Shown: piece by piece, positions 9,729-19,771 of the stretch
Layout of the letters: every line of letters starts with the position of its first letter
Position numbering within the stretch: position 1 is the first letter of the stretch
Notes under the pieces: model-generated
The model's database searches: none
What the model was told of the DNA's origin: nothing
Seen by the model: the letters and a program-made list of their open reading frames with translations, nothing else
Assembly (NCBI RefSeq): GCF_030272615.1
Contig: NW_026729292.1
Span: 57,501 to 82,500 of the forward strand
Direction: 5' to 3'
DNA: 25,000 bases
Source of the DNA: Cryptomeria japonica
Taxonomy: Eukaryota > Streptophyta > Pinopsida > Cupressales > Cupressaceae
Translations under genes and position numbers: made by a program

Positions 9729-9856
9729 TCATACATGCGTAGACTGCAGCAATGATTAGGACATCCACCCCAACTTTTGACTTCTTAAACAAGACAGGGT
9801 CTTTGAAGTTGGTGCAGTGCACACAACCAGGGGAGTCGACCCATCAAACGCAACAC

Positions 9857-9886
9857 CTCCCCTATATAAAGCTATTTGTCCGATTC
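9857..9886 (-). promoter_or_regulatory. Putative Pol I start site, copy 13 (distal, 1-bp insertion)
   Basis: The + strand reads TATATAAAG, one A more than the other twelve, giving CTTTATATAGGGG on the minus strand. The start consensus itself is unaffected. It is the copy farthest from the predicted 18S and next to the G-rich minisatellite. Confidence 0.45.
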
Positions 9887-9946
9887 TCATACGTGTAGTC
9901 TGCAGCAGCGATTAGGACATCGACCCCAACTTCCGAATTCGTTTGC

Positions 9947-10130
9947 ATTGACCGCACCAAAGGTGCACGCCTTGGTGTGCACCCTGGAGTGCACTTTGGT
10001 GCTCACCTCGGTGCACACTTTGGTGTGCACCTCGGTGTGCACCAAAGGTGCGCACCTTGGAGCGCACCAAAGGTGTACACTTTGGAGCGCACCACATAGG
10101 GTCTTTGAGAGGTTGGCGCAGTGCGCACAC
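9947..10130. repeat. Irregular GGTGCGCACC / GGTGTGCACC cluster
   Basis: About ten closely spaced variants of GGTGNNCACC separated by CTTTGGT, TTGGAGC or CTCGGT follow the last 157-bp unit. A remnant GGGTCTTTGAGAGGTTGGCG at about 10099 shows that the cluster grew inside a further copy of that unit. It is the bridge between the promoter array and the G-rich minisatellite. Confidence 0.75.
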
Positions 10131-11835
10131 CAAGGTGGGTGTTGAGGTGCGTGCCGAGGTGGGTGGGTGCTAGGGTGCGCTCCATGGTGGGTGCCAGGGT
10201 GGGTGCGTGCTAGGGTGGATTCCAAAGAGGGTCATAGGGTGGGTGCCAAGGTGGGTTGGTGATATAGTGGGTTCAAAGGTGGGTACTAGGGTGGGTTCCA
10301 AGGTGGGTCACAAGTTGGGTGCCAGGATGCGTGGGTGTTAGGTTGGGTGCCAAGGTGGGCTCCTGCGTGGGTGGGTGCTAGGGTGGGTTTCAAGGTGGAC
10401 GCGAGGGCGGGTGCCAAGGTGGGTAACAAGTTGGGTGTTAGGATGGGTGAGTGCTAGAGTGGGTGCCAAGGTGGGTGGGTGCTAAGGTGGATGCCAAGGT
10501 GGTTCACAGGGTGGGTGGGTTCTAGGGTGAGTTCCAAGGTGGGTCACAGGTTCAGTGCTAGGGTGGGTGTCAAGGCGGGTGTCGAGGTGCCTGGGTGCTA
10601 GGGTGTGGATGCCAATGTGGGTCATAGGGTGGGTACTAGGGTGGGCTGCAATGTGGGTGCCAAGGTGGGTAACATGCTCGGTGGGTTCTAAATTGGGTGC
10701 CAGGGTGGGTGTGCACCCACCTTGCCCGAGGTGGGTGCCAAGGTGCCAGTGTGGGTGGGTGCTAAGGTGGATGCCAAGGTGGGTGAGAAGGTGGGTGATA
10801 GGTTGAGTGGTAGGATGGGTGGGTGCCAAGATGGGTCACAGGGTGGGTGCAAGGGTGGGTAGGTGCTAGGGTTGGTGTCAGGGTGGGTGGGTGCTAGGTT
10901 GGGTTCCAAGGTGGGTGCGAGGGTGAGTGTCAAGGTGGGTCACAGGTTAGGTGCTAGGATGGGTGAGTGCTAGGGTGCAAAGGTGCCAGGGTGGGTGCTA
11001 GGATGGGTCGATGCTAGGGTGAGTGGCAAGGTGGGTCCACAAGTGTCAAGGTGGGTGCCGAGGTGGGTGCCAAGTCGGCGACTGCTATGGTGGATGCCAA
11101 GGTGGGTCACGGGGTGGGTGCCAAGTTGCTAGGTTGGGTTCCAAGGTGGGTGCCAACGTGGGTGCTAGGGTGCGTGGGTTAAAGGGTGTGTCACAACGTG
11201 GGTGCCAGGATGGGTGCGCACCCACACTGGCCAAGACGGGTGCGGGTGCAAGGTTGGGTTCCAAGCCCGGTCACAGGCTGGGTGCTAGGATGGGTGGGTG
11301 CCAAGGTGGGCACCAGGGTGGGTGCACCCACCCTGGCCAAGGTGGGTCACGGGGTGGGTCCTAGGGTGGGTAACGGGGTGGGTACTAAGGTGCGTGCCAA
11401 GGTGGGTCATAGGGTGGGTGCCAAGGTGGGCACCAGGGTGGGTGTGCACCAACCCTAGCCAGGGTAGGTCACGGGGTGGTTGTCGGGGTGGGCGTCAAGG
11501 AGCCAAGGTGGGTGGCAAGTAGCCAAGTTGCGTGCCAAGGTGGGTGTCGGGGTGGGTGCCAAGGATCCAAGGTGGGTGCCAAGGAACCAAGGTGGGTGTC
11601 TGGGTGGGTGCCGAGGTGGGAGCCAGGGTGGGTCCCAAGGTGAGTGCAAAGGTGGGTGCCAGGGTCAAGGTGAGTGCCAATGTGGGTTCCAAGGTGCCAG
11701 GGTCAGGGTGAGTGCCAATGTGGGTTCAAAGGTGCTAAGTTGGGTGCGAGGTTGGGTGCGAGGGTGGGTGGGTGCCAAGGTGTGCTAGGTGGAAGCCCGG
11801 GTGGGTCGGCATCCCATGGGTGTCGAGTTGGGTGC
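10131..11835 (+). repeat. G-rich GGTGGGTGCC(AA) minisatellite
   Basis: Degenerate 10-25 bp repeats of GGTGGGTGCCAAGGTGGGT and GTGCTAGGGTGGG type run for 1.7 kb with strong strand bias: G on the + strand, C on the minus strand. Perfect G-quadruplex patterns occur, for example GGGTGGGTGCTAGGGTGGG at 10369-10387. If the minus strand is transcribed through here, the G-rich strand would be displaced, favouring R-loops. Two inverted segments (GGTGGGTGTGCACCCACC around 10705-10722 and a similar one near 11321) form palindromes. The proline-, histidine- and threonine-rich minus frames are repeat shadows. Confidence 0.9.
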
Positions 11836-12180
11836 CTGATGGGTGCTTCTTGTCAAGTTTTAGTCGTCGGGACTCATTTCGAGCCTTAGAGGTCGTTTCT
11901 TGTCCGGTTGCCCTGTCTTCGACCTGGGAACCCAATTTTGGTCCTCGGGTCCCATTTTTTTTTGTCTCGCATCCCACTTTTGGCCTGTGGCCTTTTCGGG
12001 GTCGATTCTCGTTTTGGGCATCAGAGCATGTTTCTTCTCCTAAAACCCAATATTTGTTTATTAAGTCTCGGAACACATTTTTGTTCTCGTGGACCCATCA
12101 TGGGTCTTGGAACGCATTTGTGGTCCTTGGGTCCCATTTTGCATCCCGAAACTTGTGTTTTGGTGCTTGATCCCTATTTT
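11836..12180. other. AT-richer spacer upstream of 5S copy 1
   Basis: This is a marked drop in GC content compared with both sides. It holds a degenerate pattern of TGGTCCTCGGGTCCCATTTT-like segments at about 11939 and 12121, with weaker relatives between them, ending in GATCCCTATTTTGGGTGCCC. Open frames of 130-160 codons are present but have no recognisable domain and are equally long on both strands. I see no gene. Confidence 0.6.
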
Positions 12181-12578
12181 GGGTGCCCACCTTGCACCAA
12201 GTGCGCACCCGGGGCAAACCGAGCGCCTTGGTGCACCGGGGCAAGATCGAGCGTGCACCCGAGGCGCCCCGAACATGCACCAAGGTGCACTCGGCCCACA
12301 TGTGAGCGCAGGTCGTTGCGCCCGAGGTGGTGTGTGGGCACCGCGTTGCAGACGGGACACTGCACGCACACGACGCCCCCTCCAGGTGCACGCACGTAGG
12401 CCGGGCCGGGTGCACACCCGACGCCCTAGCAAGGTGCGCGCACCCGGGCAGGGCTCACACTTGGCGAACGGGGCGCACTTCGCGAGGGAGGGTGTGCACC
12501 TCGACGGGGGTGGGTGGCCGGGGTGGATTCGCACGTGGGTCGCGGTTTGCTAAGTACACACTGCGACAAGCTCATAAC
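12181..12578 (+). promoter_or_regulatory. Proximal upstream region of 5S copy 1
   Basis: This is a GC-rich spacer with many GTGCGCAC variants, ending in TAAGTACACACTGCGACAAG and CTCATAAC just before the gene. Plant 5S genes usually have a TATA-like element near -28, GC near -12 and C at -1. Here C is at -1 and TAAGTA at about -28, but there is no exact GC at -12 (GCG lies at about -16 to -14). The last 40 bp are identical in copy 2. Transcription should rely mainly on the internal control region. Confidence 0.5.
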
Positions 12579-12697
12579 GGGTGCGATCATACCAGCATTA
12601 GTGCACCGGATCCCATCAGAACTCCGCAGTTAAGCGCGCTTGGGCCGGAGTAGTACTGGGATGGGTGACCTCCCGGGAAGTCCCGGTGTTGCACCCT
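12579..12697 (+). rRNA. 5S rRNA: 5S ribosomal RNA, copy 1
   Basis: This is a full-length 119-nt 5S rRNA, the small RNA of the large ribosomal subunit, made by RNA polymerase III. It starts GGGTGCGATCATACCAGC and ends GGTGTTGCACCCT; the two ends pair as helix I (GGGTGC with GCACCC). The internal control region is intact: box A (CAGTTAAGCGCGCTTGGG, about nt 49-66), the intermediate element, and box C (TACTGGGATGGGTGACC, about nt 76-92). The block GTTAGTGCACCGGATCCC and GCGCGCTTGGGCC point to a gymnosperm. It differs from copy 2 only at nt 19 (A here, G there; position 12597). By hand folding, nt 19 pairs with C59 in helix II, so this copy has an A-C mismatch and may be a slightly decayed variant. 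A T run follows directly. Confidence 0.97.
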
Positions 12698-12709
12698 TTT
12701 TTAGTTTTT
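12697..12709 (+). terminator. Pol III terminator of 5S copy 1
   Basis: Six T (12697-12702) follow the 3' end of the gene, with a back-up run of five T at 12705-12709. This is the standard Pol III stop signal and supports a functional gene rather than a fragment. Confidence 0.85.
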
Positions 12710-13130
12710 CGCCGGGCGTCGCAATGCTATTTGAATAAACCTTTTGCCCGTTTGCGTTCTCGTCGGGGCCGGGCCGGGCCGGGGTGCGCTGCCCGCACTA
12801 CCGCGCGCGCGGGGGCGACACCGAGCGCGCACCCGAGGCACCCCGAGCACACAGGCCACGGTGCAACCCGGGCGTTGTGCGCGCACCCCGGTGCGCCCGA
12901 GGTGCTGCGCGCGCACCCAGGTGAAATCGGTGTGCACCTCGGCCAGTGCGCGCTCGGTCGAGTCGCGCACGTTGGCCAAGGTGCACGGTGATGTTTCTTA
13001 CTCTAAGGTTCCGCACCAGACGCCCGGGACAGGTGAGCGAAGCTGGGCGGGGCCGGGTGCGCGGCCGGGGCAGGTGCACGCAGCTGGAGAGAGCTTTGGA
13101 GCACACTTCGGAGCGCACCAATGATGCGCT
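12710..13130. other. GC-rich spacer downstream of 5S copy 1
   Basis: Very GC- and CpG-rich sequence (GGGGCCGGGCCGGGCCGGGG near 12764) with scattered GTGCGCAC variants. There is no tandem order that I can define and no recognisable gene. It is repeated at 20646-21066 with a few substitutions, most at CpG sites. Confidence 0.6.
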
Positions 13131-16100
13131 CCATTCAAAAGTTTCCTGAAAAGGCAAAAAAAGTTGAGATTATAGAATTTCCCACTTGAGAGATTGTAAA
13201 AAAAAAAAATTTAAAATGAAGGAAACGCGGGTGCCAAGGTGTGCGCAGCCCAGCCAAGGTGTGCGCACCAAGGCGCCCACCCTGGCGAAGGTGCACGCAA
13301 GGTGCGCACCCGAGGCAAACCGGACAATTAACCCAACTTTCGACTTCGCGCGCACCTTGGAGCGCACTTCGGAGCGCTCCTTGGTGCGCACCAATCTTGG
13401 GCACCTCGGAGTGCACCATGGCGCCCACCAAGGTGCGCACCCGGGGCAAACCGAGCTCCGACTTCGTGCGCACCTTGGAGCGCACGAAAGGTGCGCACCA
13501 TGGCGCCCACCAAGGTGCGCAGCCCAGCCAAGGCGTGCGCATCAAGGTGCGCACCCTGGCGAAGGTGCGCACCCGGGGCAAACCGAGCTCCGACTTCGTG
13601 CGCACCTTGGAGCGCACAAAAGGTGCGCAACCCAGCCAAGGTGTGCGCACCCCGGTCAAACCGAGCTCCGAATCGTGCGCACCAGAGGTGCACGCCATCG
13701 TGCGCACCTTGGAGCACACTTCGGAGCCCTCCTTGGTGCGCGCCGATGTTGCGCACCTCGGAGCGCACCCGGGGAAAACAATGCAATTAACCCGACTTTC
13801 GACTTCGTGGGCACCTCGGAGCGCTCTCGGGTTCGCACCTCGGAGCACACCGAGGTGCGCACCTTTGATGCGCTGCCTTCACCAATTTCCAGAAAAGGCA
13901 AGAAAACATTGAGAAGGTGTGCGCACCGAGGTGCCCACCCTGGCGAAGGTGCACGCGAGGTGCGCACCCGGGGCAAACCGGGCTCCGACTTCGTGCACGC
14001 CGCACCTTGGAGCACACTTCGGAGCGCTCCTTGGTGCGCACCAGGGCGCGCAACCCAGCCGAGGTGCCCACCCCGGCGAAGGTGCACGCGAGGTGCGCAC
14101 CCGGGGCAAACCGGGCTCCGACTTCGTGCACGCCATGGTGCCCACCGCGGCGAAGGTGCACGCGAGGTGCGCACCCGGGGCAAACCGGGCTCCGACTTCG
14201 TGCACGCCGCACCTTGGAGCACACTTCGGAGCGCTCCTTGGTGCGCACCATGGTGCCCACCAGGGCGCGCAACCCCGCCGAAGGTGCACGCGAGGTGCGC
14301 ACCCGGGGCAAACCGGGCTCCGACTTCGTGCACGCCGCACCTTGGAGCACACTTCGGAGCGCTCCTTGGTGCGCACCATGGTGCCCACCAGGGCGCGCAA
14401 CCCCGCCGAAGGTGCACGCGAGGTGCGCACCCGGGGCAAACCGGGCTCCGACTTCGTGCACGCCATGGTGCGCACCGCGGCGAAGGTGCGCACCCGGGGC
14501 AAACCGGGCTCCGACTTCGTGCACGCCGCACCTTGGAGCACACTTCGGAGCGCTCCTTGGTGCGCACCAGGGCGCGCAACCCAGCCGAGGTGCCCACCCC
14601 GGCGAAGGTGCACGCGAGGTGCGTACCCGGGGCAAACCGGGCTCCGACTTCGTGCACGCCGCACCTTGGAGCACACTTCGGAGCGCTCCTTGGTGCGCAC
14701 CATGGTGCCCACCAGGCCGCGCAACCCAGCCAAGGTGTGCGCACCAAGGTGCACGCGAGGTGCGCACCCGGGGCAAACCGGGGTCCGACTTCGTGCACGC
14801 CGCACCTTGGAGCACACATCGGGGCGCTCCCGGGTTCGCACCGGCGTTGCGCACCGTGGTGGGCACCTCGGAGCACACCAAGGTGGGCAGCGAGGTGCGC
14901 ACCTTTGATGCGATGCCTTCACTAATTTCCATAAAAGGCAAAAAAAAAACGAGATTTTAAAATTTCCGTTTTGAAAGATAGTGAGAAAAAGGGAATGCTG
15001 GTGCCATCTTGAGCCCGCCCTGGTGCGCAGCCCAGCCAAGGTGTGCGCACCAAGGTGCCCACCCTGGCGAAGGTGCGCGCCCGGGCAATTAATCCAACTT
15101 CCAACTTCGCGCGCGCCAGGGTGGGAGCGCACCCAACAACCGGGCCTGGGAAGAGCCAATGCGAGAAACCCCACCAAACGCTCTGACAAAAAAAGAGGGG
15201 GCGCTCCAGTAACCCCGCTTCGGAGCGCACCCTGGGCAAACCCAGCCAAGGTGCCCACCCCGGCCAAGGTGCAGGCGAGGTGCGCACCCGGGGCAAACCG
15301 GGCTCCGACAACGTGCACGCCGCACCTTGGAGCACACTTCGTAGCGCTCCCGGGTGCGCACCTCAGAGCACACCAAGGTGGGCAGCGAGGTGCGCACCTT
15401 TGATGCGCTGCCTTCACTAATTTCCAGAAAAGGCAAAAAAAAAAGGAGATTTTAAAATTTCCGTTTTGAAAGATAGTGAAAAAAACGGAACGCGCGTGCC
15501 ATCTTGAGCCCGCCCTGGTGCGCAGCCCAGGTAAGGTGCCCACCCTGGCAAAGGTGCGCACCCGGGCAATTAACCCTACTTCCGACTTCGTGCGCGCCAG
15601 GGTGGCAACCGGGCCTCGGAAGAGCCAATGCGAGAAACCCCACCAAACGCTCCGACAAAAAAAGAGGCGGCGCTCCAATAACCCCGCTTCGGAGCGCAGC
15701 CGGGGCAAACCCAGCCAAGGTGCCCACCCCGACGAAGGTGCACGCGAGGTGCGCACCCGGGGCAAACCGGGCTCCGACAACGTGCACGCAGCACCTTGGA
15801 GCACACTTCGAAGCACTCCCGGGTGCCCACCGGCGTTGCGCACCGTGGTGGGCAGCGAGGTGCGCACCTTTGATGCGCTGCCTTCACTAATTTCTAGAAA
15901 AAGGCAAAAAAAAATGAGATTTTAAAATTTCCGTTTTGAAAGATAGTGAAAAAAAAGGAACGCGGGTGCCATCTTGAGCCCGCCCTGGTGCGCAGCCCAG
16001 GCAAGGCATGCGCACCAAGGTGCCCACCCGAGGTGCACACCCGGGGCAAACCGGGCTCCGACTTCGTGCAGGCCGCACCTTGGAGCACACTTCGGAGCGC

Positions 16101-19100
16101 TCCTTGGTGCGCACCATGGTGCCCACCAGGGCGCGCAACCCAGCCAAGGTCTGCACACCAAGGTGCCCACCCCGGCGAAGGTGCACGCGAGGTGCGCACC
16201 CGGGGCAAACCGGGCTCCGACTTCGTGCACGCCATGGTGCCCACCGCGGCGAAGGTGCACGCGAGGTGCGCACCCGGGGCAAACCGGGCTCCGACTTCGT
16301 GCACGCCGCACCTTGGAGCACACTTCGGAGCGCTCCTTGGTGCGCACCATGGTGCCCACCAGGGCGCGCAACCCAGCCAAGGTGTGCGCACCAAGGTGCA
16401 CGCGAGGTGCGCACCCGGGGCAAACCGGGGTCCGACTTCGTGCACGCCGCACCTTGGAGCACACATCGGAGCGCTCCCAGGTTCGCACCAGCGTTGCGCA
16501 CCTTTGATGCGCTGCCTTCACTAATTTCCAGAAAAGGCAAAAAAAAACGAGATTTTAAAATTTCCGTTCTGAAAGATAGTGAAAAAAACGGAACGCGGGT
16601 GCCATCTTGAGCCCTTCCTGGTGCGCAGCCCAGGCAAGTTGTGTGCACCAAGGTGCCCACCCTGGCGGAGGTGCGCGCCCGGGGCAATCCGGGCTCCGAC
16701 TTCGTGCACTGCATGGTGCCCACCAAGGCGCGCAACCCAGCCAAGGTGCCCACCGCAGCGAAGGTGCACGCGAGGTGCGCACCCGAGGTGCACACCCGGG
16801 GCAAACCGGGCTCCGACTTCGTGCACGCCGCACCTTGGAGCACACTTCAGAGCGCTCCTTGGTGCGCACCAGGGCGCGCAACCCAGCCGAGGTGCCCACC
16901 CCGGCGAAGGTGCACGCGAGGTGCGCACCCGGGGCAAACCGGGCTCCGACTTCGTGCACGCCATGGTGCCCACCGCGGCGAAGGTGCGCACCCGGGGCAA
17001 ACCGGGCTCCGACTTCGTGCACGCCGCACCTTGGAGCACACTTCGGAGCGCTCCTTGGTGCGCACCATGGTGCCCACCAGGCCGCGCAACCCAGCCAAGG
17101 TGTGCGCACCAAGGTGCACGCGAGGTGCGCACCCGGGGCAAACCGGGGTCCGACTTCGTGCACGCCGCACCTTGGAGCACACATCGGGGCGCTCCCGGGT
17201 TCGCACCGGCGTTGCGCACCGTGGTGGGCACCTCGGAGCACACCAAGGTGGGCAGCGAGGTGCGCACCTTTGATGCGATGCCTTCACTAATTTCCATAAA
17301 AGGCAAAAAAAAAACGAGATTTTAAAATTTCCGTTTTGAAAGATAGTGAGAAAAAGGGAATGCTGGTGCCATCTTGAGCCCGCCCTGGTGCGCAGCCCAG
17401 CCAAGGTTTGCGCACCAAGGTGCCCACCCTGGCGAAGGTGCGCGCCCGGGCAATTAACCCAACTTCCAACTTCGCGCGCGCCAGGGTGGGAGCGCACCCA
17501 ACAACCGGGCCTGGGAAGAGCCAATGCGAGAAACCCCACCAAACTCTCTGACAAAAAAAGAGGGGGCGCTCCAGTAACCCCGCTTCGGAGCGCACCCTGG
17601 GCAAACCCAGCCAAGGTGCCCACCCCGGCCAAGGTGCAGGCGAGGTGCGCACCCGGGGCAAACCGGGCTCCGACAACGTGCACGCCGCACCTTGGAGCAC
17701 ACTTCGTAGCGCTCCCGGGTGCGCACCTCAGAGCACACCAAGGTGGGCAGCGAGGTGCGCACCTTTGATGCGCTGCCTTCACTAATTTCCAGAAAAGGCA
17801 AAAAAAAAAGGAGATTTTAAAATTTCCGTTTTGAAAGATAGTGAAAAAAACGGAACGCGCGTGCCATCTTGAGCCCGCCCTGGTGCGCAGCCCAGGTAAG
17901 GTGCCACCCTGGCAAAGGTGCGCACCCGGGCAATTAACCCTACTTCCGACTTCGTGCGCGCCAGGGTGGCAACCGGGCCTCGGAAGAGCCAATGCGAGAA
18001 ACCCCACCAAACGCTCCGACAAAAAAAGAGGCGGCGCTCCAATAACCCCGCTTCGGAGCGCAGCCGGGGCAAACCAAGCCAAGGTGCCCACCCCGACGAA
18101 GGTGCACGCGAGGTGCGCACCCGGGGCAAACCGGGCTCCGACAACGTGCACGCAGCACCTTGGAGCACACTTCGAAGCACTCCCGGGTGCCCACCGGCGT
18201 TGCGCACCGTGGTGGGCAGCGAGGTGCGCACCTTTGATGCGCTGCCTTCACTAATTTCCAGAAAAAGGCAAAAAAAAATGAGATTTTAAAATTTCCGTTT
18301 TGAAAGATAGTGAAAAAAAAGGAACGCGGGTGCCATCTTGAGCCCGCCCTGGTGCGCAGCCCAGGCAAGGCATGCGCACCAAGGTGCCCACCCGAGGTGC
18401 ACACCCGGGGCAAACCGGGCTCCGACTTCGTGCAGGCCGCACCTTGGAGCACACTTCGGAGCGCTCCTTGGTGCGCACCATGGTGCCCACCAGGGCGCAC
18501 CCGAGGCAAACCGGGCTCCGACTTCGTGCACGCCGCACCTTGGAGCACACATCGGAGCGCTCCCAGGTTCGCACCAGCGTTGCGCACCTTTGATGCGCTG
18601 CCTTCACTAATTTCCAGAAAAGGCAAAAAAAAACGATATTTTAAAATTTCCGTTCTGAAAGATAGTGAAAAAAACGGAACGCGGGTGCCATCTTGAGCCC
18701 TTCCTGATGCGCAGCCCAGGCAAGTTGTGCGCACCAAGGTGCCCACCCTGGCGGAGGTGCGCGCCCGGGGCAAACCGGGCTCCGACTTCGTGCACTGCAT
18801 GGTGCCCACCAAGGCGCGCAACCCAGCCAAGGTGCCCACCGCAGCGAAGGTGCACGCGAGGTGCGCACCCGAGGTGCACACCCGGGGCAAACCGGGCTCC
18901 GACTTCGTGCACGCCGCACCTTGGAGCACACTTCAGAGCGCTCCTTGGTACGCACCAGGGCGCGCAACCCAGCCAAGGTGCTCACCCCGGCGAAGGTGCA
19001 CGCGAGGTGCGCACCCGGGGCAAACCGGGCTCGGACTTCGTGCACGCCGCACCTTGGAGCACACATCGGAGCGCTCCCGGGTTCGCACCAGCATTGCGCA

Positions 19101-19204
19101 CCTTTGATGCGCTGCCTTCACTAATTTCCAGAAAAGGCAAAAAAAAGAAAAAAATGAGATTTTAAAATTTCCGTTTTGAAAGATAGTGAAAAAAACGGAA
19201 CGCG
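13131..19204. repeat. Dispersed A-rich islands of unit 1 (11 copies)
   Basis: Islands of about 80-100 bp with TTCACTAATTTCCAGAAAAG, a run of seven to ten A, GAGATTTTAAAATTTCCGTT, and GAAAGATAGTGAAAAAAACG. They lie at about 13131-13230 (diverged), 13871-13917 (truncated), 14916-15000, 15411-15494, 15881-15964, 16515-16597, 17281-17362, 17776-17858, 18244-18327, 18601-18683 and 19114-19204. They are followed by CGGGTGCCATCTTGAGCCC in most cases, and preceded by GGTGCGCACCTTTGATGCG. Spacings of 495, 470 and 633 bp recur in the same order, which defines the higher-order repeat. They are the only AT-rich DNA in this part of the window. Confidence 0.9.
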
Positions 19205-19259
19205 GGTGCCATCTTGAGCCCGCCCTGGTGTGCAGCCCAGGCAAGTTGTGCGCACCAAG
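13131..19259. repeat. Mosaic of GC-rich modules and A-rich islands, unit 1
   Basis: The GC-rich modules are built from a few blocks: GGGGCAAACCGGGCTCCGAC, GACTTCGTGCACGCC, GCACCTTGGAGCACACTTCG, GAGCGCTCCTTGGTGCGCAC, GCGCGCAACCCAGCC, GGCGAAGGTGCACGCGAGG. Between 13970 and 14770 the first block recurs at spacings of 133, 74, 128, 128, 63, 133 and 141 bp, showing insertion or loss of whole modules. A block with AGAGCCAATGCGAGAAACCC occurs at about 15135, 15615, 17518 and 17988. A 2,365-bp higher-order duplication links about 14500-16840 to about 16870-19000, with a 279-bp deletion in the second copy. The open frames of 200-660 codons here overlap on both strands and are rich in Arg, Ala, His and Cys. 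They are repeat shadows. Confidence 0.88.
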
Positions 19260-19771
19260 GCACCCACCCTGGCCAAGGTGGGTCACGGGGTGGGTCCTAG
19301 GGTGGGTAACGGGGTGGGTACTAAGGTGCGTGCCAAGGTGGGTCATAGGGTGGGTGCCAAGGTGGGCACCAGGGTGGGTGTGCACCAACCCTAGCCAGGG
19401 TAGGTCACGGGGTGGTTGTCGGGGTGGGCGTCAAGGAGCCAAGGTGGGTGGCAAGTAGCCAAGTTGCGTGCCAAGGTGGGTGTCGGGGTGGGTGCCAAGG
19501 ATCCAAGGTGGGTGCCAAGGAACCAAGGTGGGTGTCTGGGTGGGTGCCGAGGTGGGAGCCAGGGTGGGTCCCAAGGTGAGTGCAAAGGTGGGTGCCAGGG
19601 TCAAGGTGAGTGCCAATGTGGGTTCCAAGGTGCCAGGGTCAGGGTGAGTGCCAATGTGGGTTCAAAGGTGCTAAGTTGGGTGCGAGGTTGGGTGCGAGGG
19701 TGGGTGGGTGCCAAGGTGTGCTAGGTGGAAGCCCGGGTGGGTCGGCATCCCATGGGTGTCGAGTTGGGTGC
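19260..19771 (+). repeat. G-rich minisatellite at the start of unit 2
   Basis: A copy of 11324-11835, with no difference that I noticed. Only the right third of the minisatellite is repeated here, so the junction lies inside that array. Confidence 0.9.

Larger units (their letters stand above)
8881..9946. repeat. 157-bp tandem repeat with one promoter-like box per unit
   Basis: Boxes at 9015, 9172, 9329, 9486, 9706 and 9863 are spaced 157, 157, 157, 220 and 157 bp. The 220-bp unit carries an extra 63 bp (about 9572-9634) with GGTGCACGCCTTGGTGCTCA and CTTCCGACTTC. Unit order: AAGGTCTTTGAGGTTGG, ACCAGGGGAGTCGACCC, ACACCTCCCCTATATAAGC, ACATCGACCCCAACTT. This is the 311-bp unit without its CATCGGACCCAAATTCC part, so one of the two forms derives from the other by a roughly 154-bp gain or loss. 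Confidence 0.9.
11324..19259 (+). repeat. 5S-bearing repeat unit 1 (7,936 bp)
   Basis: Sequence from 11324 reappears from 19260 at an exact offset of 7,936 bp through the 5S gene and up to about 14433, with very few substitutions. The unit contains part of the G-rich minisatellite, an AT-richer spacer, the 5S gene and a mosaic of GC-rich modules with A-rich islands. The junction at 19260 joins island-type sequence to minisatellite sequence at GCACCCACCCTGG, which is also present at 11324. This suggests exchange at microhomology or within the minisatellite. Confidence 0.92.

Noticed and set aside
5717-9886. TATATAAG boxes as + strand Pol II promoters of protein genes
   Set aside because: No coding frame of credible length or composition follows any of the boxes, and the minus-strand reading fits the Pol I start consensus better. 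Kept only as an alternative.
7030-9946. CRISPR-like direct repeats with spacers
   Set aside because: The repeat periods are exact tandem units with the whole unit conserved; there are no unique spacers and no cas genes, and the 5S genes are of plant nuclear type.
10131-11835. TAGGGTGGG strings as telomere repeat
   Set aside because: Plant telomere repeat is TTTAGGG in regular tandem; here spacing is irregular and the T run is missing.
12579-12697. 5S gene as part of a Cassandra-type TRIM retrotransposon LTR
   Set aside because: I see no TG...CA-bounded LTR of a few hundred bp around the gene, no tRNA primer site and no polypurine tract. The gene is full length with a proper T-run terminator in a 7.9-kb direct repeat.
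13879-15867. Minus-strand open frame of 662 codons (and a 641-codon counterpart at 21815-23740)
   Set aside because: It consists of repeated module translations, overlaps equally long frames on the other strand, runs across A-rich islands and has no recognisable domain. Not a gene.
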